Part shown: positions 58,297-64,000 of the stretch, piece after piece | Layout of the letters: each line of letters starts with the position of its first letter | Numbering within the stretch: the stretch's first letter is position 1 | Assembly (NCBI GenBank): GCA_965194505.1 | Contig: OZ239144.1 | Coordinates: 1,674,001-1,738,000 of the forward strand | Length of the DNA stretch: 64,000 nt | Source: Hahnella aquatica | GTDB taxonomy: Bacteria > Pseudomonadota > Gammaproteobacteria > Burkholderiales > Burkholderiaceae_A | Direction: 5' to 3' | The notes under the pieces: generated by a model | What the model saw: the letters and a program-made list of their open reading frames with translations, nothing else | Told to the model about the DNA's origin: nothing | Database searches by the model: none | Made by a program: the position numbers and the translations under genes

Positions 58297-61200
58297 TCAG
58301 ACGCCAACCGGCTGTTGTGAGGATGTCGCTGCAGCCTGACGGGCATGAATTTCAGCTAGGGCCCGCTTGTACTCCGCCGGGAAGACCTTTACAAAACGGG
58401 CCCTGGCCTTGGGCCAGTCATCGAGGATGTCCCGGGCCCGGGCGCTGCCCGTCCAACGCAGGTGGTCCTCGAGAAGACGACGCAGTTGTTGCTCGTCCGT
58501 CATGCCACGGTGCCAAATAGCCAGGTCGATGGTCTTCTTCTGGTCTGCATCCGAGAGCACAGGCTCGAGCTGCACCATGGCCATGTTGCAGCGGCTGGCA
58601 AAGGTGCCGTCTTCATCGAAGACATAGGCAATGCCGCCCGACATGCCCGCCGCAAAATTGCGGCCCGTCTGGCCCAGCACCGCGACGGTACCGCCGGTCA
58701 TGTATTCGCAGCCATGGTCGCCGGTGCCCTCGATCACCGCGGTGGCTCCCGAGAGCCGAACTGCAAAACGCTCTCCCGCCACGCCACGGAAGAAGGCTTC
58801 GCCGGAGGTGGCGCCATAGAGCACCGTGTTGCCCACCACGATGTTCTCGTGGGCGGCACCTCGGAACTCGATGGACGGCCTCACCACGATGCGGCCACCC
58901 GAGAGGCCCTTGCCGGTGTAGTCGTTGGCATCGCCAATGAGATAGAGGGTGATGCCCTTGGCGAGGAAGGCCCCGAAAGACTGGCCACCCACACCCTCGA
59001 GCTGGATGTGAATGGTGTCGTCTGGCAGGCCATCGGGATGCCGACGGATGAGTTCGCCCGAGAGCATGGCGCCCACGGTGCGATTCACATTTCGGGCCTG
59101 CTCGATGAAGTGCACCTTCTCGCCGCGTTCAATGGCTGCGCGTGACTTTGTGATGAGGACTTGGTCGAGGGCCTTCTCGAGGCCATGGTCTTGGCGAGAC
59201 AGGTGGCGACGGCTGTTCTCATCGGCACCCTCGGGCACCGCGAACAGGCGGGCGAAGTCAAGGCCCTTGGCCTTCCAATGCTCAATGCCCTTGCGGGTGT
59301 CGAGCAGGTCCACGCGGCCCACCAAATCCTCGAAGCGGGCAATGCCCAGCTGGGCCATGATCTGCCGCACCTCCTCGGCCACGAAGAAGAAGAAGTTCAC
59401 CACATGCTCGGGCTTGCCCTGGAAGCGCTTGCGAAGCACTGGGTCTTGGGTGGCCACGCCCACCGGGCAGGTGTTGAGATGGCACTTGCGCATCATGATG
59501 CAGCCCTCAACCACCAGGGGTGCCGTGGCAAAGCCCATTTCGTCAGCACCCAGCAGGGCGGCAATGACAACATCGCGGCCGGTCTTCATCTGGCCATCGG
59601 CCTGAACCCGAATGCGGTCGCGCAGCCCGTTGAGCACGAGGGTCTGCTGGGTTTCGGACAGGCCAATCTCCCAGGGAGATCCTGCATGCTTGATCGAGGA
59701 CAAGGGCGAGGCGCCTGTTCCACCGTCGTGGCCTGCAATGACCAGGTGGTCTGCCTTGGCCTTGGCCACGCCCGCGGCGACCGTGCCGACCCCCACCTCC
59801 GAGACCAGCTTGACCGAGATGTCGGCCTGGGTGGCCACGTTCTTGAGGTCGTGAATGAGTTGGGCCAGGTCTTCGATCGAGTAAATATCGTGGTGGGGCG
59901 GTGGCGAGATGAGGCCCACACCTGGCACCGAATGGCGAAGGGTTCCGATGTACTCGGAGACCTTGCCACCGGGAAGCTGGCCGCCCTCACCGGGCTTGGC
60001 CCCCTGGGCCATCTTGATCTGGACCTGATCGGCCGAGACCAGGTACTCCGTGGTCACCCCGAAACGGCCGGAGGCCACCTGCTTGATTTTCGAGCGCAGG
60101 CTGTCGCCCTCCTCGAGGGGGTAGTCCGATTCAATCTGGGCTGCGCCCAGCACATCCGACAAGGTTGTGCCCGCCTTGATTCGGATGCCCTTTAATTCTT
60201 CGCGGTAGCGGCGCTTGTCCTCCCCGCCCTCGCCCGTGTTGGACTTTCCACCGATTCGGTTCATCGCCACGGCCAGCGTGGAATGGGCCTCGGTTGAGAT
60301 AGAGCCCAGGGACATGGCACCCGTTGCAAAGCGCTTGACGATCTCTGCTGCGGGCTCAACCTCCTCGAGCGGAATGGCCTTGTTGGGGTCGACACGAAAC
60401 TCGAAGAGCCCACGCAGGGTCATGTGGCGACGGCTCTGATCGTTGATGATCTGGGCGTACTCCTTGAAGGAGGAGAAATTGCCCGAACGCGATGCATGCT
60501 GCAGCTTGGCAATGGCATCGGGTGTCCACATGTGGGCCTCGCCCCGCACGCGCCAGGCATACTCGCCGCCCGTGTCGAGCATGGTGGCCAACAAGGGGTC
60601 GGCGCCAAAAGCCGCCTGGTGGGTTCGGATGGCCTCTTCGGCCATCTCGAAGATGCCAATGCCTTCCACCGTGGTCGGCGTGCCGGTGAAGTAGCGGTCG
60701 ATCGTGACCGTGTTGATGCCAATGGCCTCGAAGATCTGGGCCCCGCAGTAGGACATGTAAGTGGAGATGCCCATCTTGGACATGACCTTGGCCAGGCCTT
60801 TGCCAATCGCCTTGATGTAGTTGGCGATGGCCTTGTCGGCGCTCAGGTCACCCGAGAGCTCGGCATGGATGTCCACGATGGTCTCCATGGCCAGATACGG
60901 GTGGACCGCCTCTGCGCCATAGCCTGCAAGCACTGCGAAGTGATGGACCTCGCGGGCCGAGCCCGTTTCGACCACCAGGCCGGCGGAGGTTCGACGGCCT
61001 TCACGCACGAGATGCTGGTGAATGGCCGACAGGGCCAAGAGCGCAGGAATGGCCACCCGTGTAGGACCGACCGCACGGTCGCTGATGAGGAGAATGTTTG
61101 CGCCTGCGGTGATGGCCTCCATGGCCTCGGCGCAGAGCGTGGCCAGGCGCGCTTCCACGCCCTCCTTGCCCCAGGCCACCGGGTAGGTGATGTCGATGAC

Positions 61201-62973
61201 CTGGCTGCGAAACTTTCCACGGGTGTGCTGCTCGATGTCGCGAAGCCTGCGCATGGCGGCGAAGTCGAGGATGGGCTGACTCACCTCGAGCCGCAGCGGC
61301 GGGTTGACCTGGTTGATGTCGAGCAGGTTGGGCTTTGGCCCGATGAAGGAGTTGAGCGACATGACAATCGCCTCACGAATCGGGTCGATCGGCGGATTCG
61401 TGACCTGGGCAAACAACTGCTTGAAGTAGTTGTAGAGCGGCTTGTTGCGATCGGACAGCACCGCCAGGGGCGAGTCGTTGCCCATGGAGCCCACCGCCTC
61501 TTCTCCAGCCTGGGCCATGGGCGCCATCAGGAACTTGAGGTCTTCCTGGCTGTAGCCAAAGGCCTGCTGTCGGTCGATGAGCGAGACCGCATGGGCCTCG
61601 GGCGCATTGCCCACCTCAGGCGCCAGCGCATGGAGCTCCACCCGAACGTTGTCAATCCATTGCTTGTAGGGCCGTGACTTCGAGAGGCTGGCCTTGAGCT
61701 CCTCGTCGTGGATCATGCGGCCCTGGTCGAGGTCGATGAGAAACATCTTGCCGGGCTGCAGGCGCCATTTGCGAACAATCTTGCTCTCGGGCACGGGCAG
61801 CACGCCCGACTCTGAGGCCATGATCACGAGATCGTCGTCGGTGATGCAGTAGCGCGAGGGCCGCAGGCCGTTGCGGTCGAGGGTCGCACCAATCTGCCGG
61901 CCATCGGTGAACACAATGGAGGCAGGGCCATCCCAGGGCTCCATCATGGCCGCGTGGTATTCGTAAAACGCTCGGCGGCCTTCATCCATGGTGGTGTGCT
62001 GCTCCCATGGCTCTGGGATCATCATCATGACGGCGTGGGCCAGCGGATAGCCGGCAGCCACCAGCAGTTCCAGGCAGTTGTCGAAGGTGGCTGTGTCGGA
62101 CTGGCCTGGAAAACTGATGGGGTAGAGCTTTTGAAGGTCGGCCCCCAGCACAGGAGACGCCATCACGCCCTCGCGGGCGCGCATCCAGTTGTAGTTCCCC
62201 TTGACCGTGTTGATCTCCCCGTTGTGGGCCACCATGCGGTAGGGGTGGGCCAGCGGCCACTCGGGGAAGGTGTTGGTGGAGAAACGTTGATGCACCAGGG
62301 CCAGGGCCGACTGACAGCGTGGGTCGGCAAGGTCTTTGTAGTAAATGCCGACCTGATCGGCCAGCAGCAAGCCTTTGTAGACAATCGTGCGGCTCGACAT
62401 CGAGGGCACGTAGTACTCCTGGCCGTGCTGGAGTTGCAGCGATTGAATGGCACTGGAGGCCGTTTTGCGAATGACGTAGAGCTTGCGCTCCAGGGCGTCC
62501 TGCACCACGACATCGGCACCTCGGCCAATAAAAATCTGACGAATCAAGGGCTCTTTCGCGCGCACCCGCGGCGACATGGGCATGCCGGCATCCGTGGGCA
62601 CATCGCGCCAGCCCAGCACCACCTGGCCCTCGGCTGCCACCGCCCGCTCTAGGGCCCGCTCACAGGCCAGGCGGGAGGCGTGCTCCTTCGGAAGGAAGAC
62701 CATGCCAACCCCGTACTCGCCCGGTGGCGGGAGGGTGACGCCCTCTTTTTGCATCTCCTCGCGCAGATAGGCGTCGGGAATTTGAATCAGGATGCCGGCG
62801 CCATCGCCCATGAGGGCGTCCGCGCCCACCGCGCCTCGGTGGTCGAGGTTCTTGAGAATCAAGAGCCCCTGCTCAACGATGCTGTGCGACTTCTGGCCCT
62901 TGATGTGGGCCACAAAGCCCACACCACAGGCGTCGTGCTCATGGGCGGGGTTGTAGAGGCCGGCTGAAAACAT
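58297..62973 (-). CDS. gltB: Glutamate synthase large subunit
   Basis: GltB makes two glutamates from glutamine and 2-oxoglutarate. The 1558-residue protein has an N-terminal amidotransferase domain with nucleophile Cys16 (HDACGVGF, probably exposed by removal of residues 1-15), a central domain, and an FMN/3Fe-4S domain with CHLNTCPVGVATQ. The C-terminal GXGXG beta-helix domain completes it. The ATG at 62973 has GGGAG upstream and gives the usual short propeptide; a TTG at 63009 is unlikely. It heads the gltBD operon. Confidence 0.97.
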   Translation of the reverse strand: MFSAGLYNPAHEHDACGVGFVAHIKGQKSHSIVEQGLLILKNLDHRGAVGADALMGDGAGILIQIPDAYLREEMQKEGVTLPPPGEYGVGMVFLPKEHASRLACERALERAVAAEGQVVLGWRDVPTDAGMPMSPRVRAKEPLIRQIFIGRGADVVVQDALERKLYVIRKTASSAIQSLQLQHGQEYYVPSMSSRTIVYKGLLLADQVGIYYKDLADPRCQSALALVHQRFSTNTFPEWPLAHPYRMVAHNGEINTVKGNYNWMRAREGVMASPVLGADLQKLYPISFPGQSDTATFDNCLELLVAAGYPLAHAVMMMIPEPWEQHTTMDEGRRAFYEYHAAMMEPWDGPASIVFTDGRQIGATLDRNGLRPSRYCITDDDLVIMASESGVLPVPESKIVRKWRLQPGKMFLIDLDQGRMIHDEELKASLSKSRPYKQWIDNVRVELHALAPEVGNAPEAHAVSLIDRQQAFGYSQEDLKFLMAPMAQAGEEAVGSMGNDSPLAVLSDRNKPLYNYFKQLFAQVTNPPIDPIREAIVMSLNSFIGPKPNLLDINQVNPPLRLEVSQPILDFAAMRRLRDIEQHTRGKFRSQVIDITYPVAWGKEGVEARLATLCAEAMEAITAGANILLISDRAVGPTRVAIPALLALSAIHQHLVREGRRTSAGLVVETGSAREVHHFAVLAGYGAEAVHPYLAMETIVDIHAELSGDLSADKAIANYIKAIGKGLAKVMSKMGISTYMSYCGAQIFEAIGINTVTIDRYFTGTPTTVEGIGIFEMAEEAIRTHQAAFGADPLLATMLDTGGEYAWRVRGEAHMWTPDAIAKLQHASRSGNFSSFKEYAQIINDQSRRHMTLRGLFEFRVDPNKAIPLEEVEPAAEIVKRFATGAMSLGSISTEAHSTLAVAMNRIGGKSNTGEGGEDKRRYREELKGIRIKAGTTLSDVLGAAQIESDYPLEEGDSLRSKIKQVASGRFGVTTEYLVSADQVQIKMAQGAKPGEGGQLPGGKVSEYIGTLRHSVPGVGLISPPPHHDIYSIEDLAQLIHDLKNVATQADISVKLVSEVGVGTVAAGVAKAKADHLVIAGHDGGTGASPLSSIKHAGSPWEIGLSETQQTLVLNGLRDRIRVQADGQMKTGRDVVIAALLGADEMGFATAPLVVEGCIMMRKCHLNTCPVGVATQDPVLRKRFQGKPEHVVNFFFFVAEEVRQIMAQLGIARFEDLVGRVDLLDTRKGIEHWKAKGLDFARLFAVPEGADENSRRHLSRQDHGLEKALDQVLITKSRAAIERGEKVHFIEQARNVNRTVGAMLSGELIRRHPDGLPDDTIHIQLEGVGGQSFGAFLAKGITLYLIGDANDYTGKGLSGGRIVVRPSIEFRGAAHENIVVGNTVLYGATSGEAFFRGVAGERFAVRLSGATAVIEGTGDHGCEYMTGGTVAVLGQTGRNFAAGMSGGIAYVFDEDGTFASRCNMAMVQLEPVLSDADQKKTIDLAIWHRGMTDEQQLRRLLEDHLRWTGSARARDILDDWPKARARFVKVFPAEYKRALAEIHARQAAATSSQQPVGV

Positions 62974-63071
62974 GGGGTGCTCCCGAACGAAATGAATTTG
63001 AGGGGGCAATTATCCAGGGCCGGCCCATGGGGTGCAAAGGAAAAGGACCTCCAAACCCCTTCGAGGATGGA

Positions 63072-63139
63072 TTTTAATTGGGGTCAGAACAAATAAAAGA
63101 CGGCGAAAGCAACGCAGCCCATTAAATTAGGGACACATC
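63072..63139. repeat. RAYT-associated end motifs (REP-like remnant)
   Basis: Between the transposase-like gene and gltB are TTTTAATTGGGGTCAGAAC (63072-63090) and ATTAAATTAGGGACACATC (63121-63139). These two related A/T-then-GGGxCA stretches resemble the conserved sequences that often border IS200-type REP-associated tyrosine transposases. The second overlaps the 3' end of the transposase-like gene. Confidence 0.4.
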
Positions 63140-63862
63140 AAAATTCGTGAGACTTGGATCCAATGGGGTCTTGCCCGCAGGGCGGCCACGCGGCCGCACG
63201 ACCCAGGCCTCGCGCTCCTCGGCCGGCAGCCGCGTCCAGGCCTCTCGCCCCAGGAGCGGCCAGCCCATCGACAGGCCACGGGCCACCCCGTCGAGCACCC
63301 TGGGCGACAAAGGTTCTCGCAGCAGTCGCATAAATGCCGCCTCTCGCTCGAAAGGCGTGTTGCCCAGGGCCCAGTAACCCTGCACCGGCTTGATGTTCAC
63401 GAATCGGGCGGGGGGTTGCTGGCCCGCGAGCAGCCCTGCACTCGACCATAGCCAGTCCAGGGGGTCCCCGCAGAGACCCGCCCGCACAGACTGCCAGGCC
63501 ATCCAGACCAGGGCGTCGACCCCATGGGCCGACGGATCCACCCAGTAGCTTCGATACCGGCCCGCCCAGGGCGTCCCGGATCGTCGCCATCGGGCATTGA
63601 ACCGCCGCACATAACGCCGGCCCACCTGCTGGACGACATCGGCCATGGCGCGGGGCCGTTGTGGCGTGACCAGCCAGTGGGCCTCACGGCCCACCACCGC
63701 CCAGCCATGCACAAAGAGACCCAGGCCCAAGGCGGCCTCAAAGAAAATCTGCTCGTAGGCCTCTCGGTCCTCCGCATCCAGGCAAAAAGAGGCGTCCCCG
63801 TGGCCCGACTGGGCCAGGTGGTAGCAGCGTCCGGCCACCACCTGACGAGGGCGCCGTGCCAC
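63122..63862 (-). CDS. RAYT/IS200-like transposase with damaged HUH motif
   Basis: This 246-residue protein of the Y1 transposase (REP-associated tyrosine transposase) family starts ARRPRQVVAGRCYHL as these proteins do, and keeps the Tyr region GRRYVRRFN and WAGRYRSYWVD. The usual HxH metal site (as in NHVHLL) is replaced by REAHWL, so the first His is gone. The family NPVRAGL reads QSVRAGL. It is therefore probably inactive as a nuclease or adapted to another role. The start is GTG 63862. It lies 9 bases after the aroB stop and upstream of gltB. Confidence 0.75.
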   Translation of the reverse strand: MARRPRQVVAGRCYHLAQSGHGDASFCLDAEDREAYEQIFFEAALGLGLFVHGWAVVGREAHWLVTPQRPRAMADVVQQVGRRYVRRFNARWRRSGTPWAGRYRSYWVDPSAHGVDALVWMAWQSVRAGLCGDPLDWLWSSAGLLAGQQPPARFVNIKPVQGYWALGNTPFEREAAFMRLLREPLSPRVLDGVARGLSMGWPLLGREAWTRLPAEEREAWVVRPRGRPAGKTPLDPSLTNFDVSLI

Positions 63863-63871
63863 TCCTGATCC

Positions 63872-64000
63872 TCAGGCGGCGAGCTGCTGGCTCTGGGCGA
63901 TGGCCTGCGCAACCACCGGCGCGGGCACCGGCTGGAGGGCCGCATCGCCGAGACCCTTGAGCACGATGTAGCGCACCTGACCAGCCGCCGCTTTTTTGTC
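63872..64000 (-). CDS. aroB: 3-dehydroquinate synthase AroB C-terminus (partial)
   Basis: The last 42 codons of a minus-strand gene end at a TGA at 63874-63872. The residues start DKKAAAGQVRYIVLKGLGDA, matching the AroB C-terminal DKKxxxGxxRxVxLxxxG pattern, followed by a less conserved helix. AroB makes dehydroquinate in the shikimate pathway. The call rests on this motif and on the aroB-gltB neighbourhood known in betaproteobacteria. Confidence 0.7.
   Translation of the reverse strand, partial: DKKAAAGQVRYIVLKGLGDAALQPVPAPVVAQAIAQSQQLAA

Overview
The window is GC-rich chromosomal backbone from a betaproteobacterium, most likely a member of Burkholderiales. The evidence is gene order and family. 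There is a complete mra/dcw cell-division cluster in which murE and murF are fused into one gene, as described for Bordetella and relatives. Other arrangements I associate with this order are secA-argJ-ATPase-mutT, ftsZ-peroxiredoxin-lpxC, DUF502-aspS, ssb-MFS-uvrA and obgE-proB. I see no phage, plasmid, CRISPR or defence island. The only mobile-element relative is one degenerate REP-associated tyrosine transposase (RAYT) near the right end. Genes are packed very tightly: many stop and start codons overlap by 1-8 bases, and several convergent pairs overlap at their 3' ends.

Layout. At 1-8900 are the start of ampD, a small membrane protein, a CcsA-type protein, ffh, proS, rppH, then proB-obgE-rpmA-rplU, and ispB reading the other way. 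At 8864-12409 are tRNA-Pro(CGG), a CorC-type CBS protein, a short prepilin-peptidase-like protein, coaE and zapD. At 12351-18942 are mutT, a DUF815 ATPase, argJ and secA in one minus-strand unit, then dciA and lpxC. At 19554-36666, all on the minus strand, is the dcw cluster in the order mraZ, rsmH, ftsL, ftsI, murEF, mraY, murD, ftsW, murG, murC, ddl, ftsQ, ftsA, ftsZ. Just upstream of mraZ lie a promoter, a ladder of 10-bp-spaced GTG repeats that looks like the MraZ operator, and the RNase P RNA gene rnpB.

At 37182-40593 is a coupled set of tartrate/malate-type dehydrogenase, glycerate 2-kinase and pyrC. At 40687-44629 is an Aap-type polar amino-acid ABC transporter whose ATPase gene has a G8/C8 tract that puts its conserved C-terminus out of frame. 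At 44811-51592 are an Atm1-type exporter, a DUF429 protein, nudB, an unrecognised membrane protein, aspS, a DUF502 protein and ssb. At 51651-56813 are an MFS transporter, uvrA, a periplasmic histidine phosphatase and an OsmC protein. At 56810-64000 are gltB-gltD (glutamate synthase), the RAYT-like gene and the 3' end of aroB.

The genes are mainly growth and housekeeping functions: peptidoglycan precursor synthesis plus divisome (dcw, zapD), protein export (ffh, secA), translation (proS, aspS, rpmA, rplU, rsmH, rnpB, tRNA-Pro), replication and repair (dciA, ssb, uvrA), lipid A (lpxC), and amino-acid supply (proB, argJ, gltBD, aap). No novel multi-gene system is evident. The most interesting observations are regulatory or evolutionary: the aapP frameshift tract, several candidate leaderless genes with a -10 box 5-9 nt from the start codon, overlapping divergent -10 boxes, TTGA start-stop junctions in dcw, a prepilin peptidase lacking its cysteine domain, and a RAYT that has lost part of its HUH motif. 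Start codons were chosen from Shine-Dalgarno (SD) spacing, junctions with neighbours and family N-termini.
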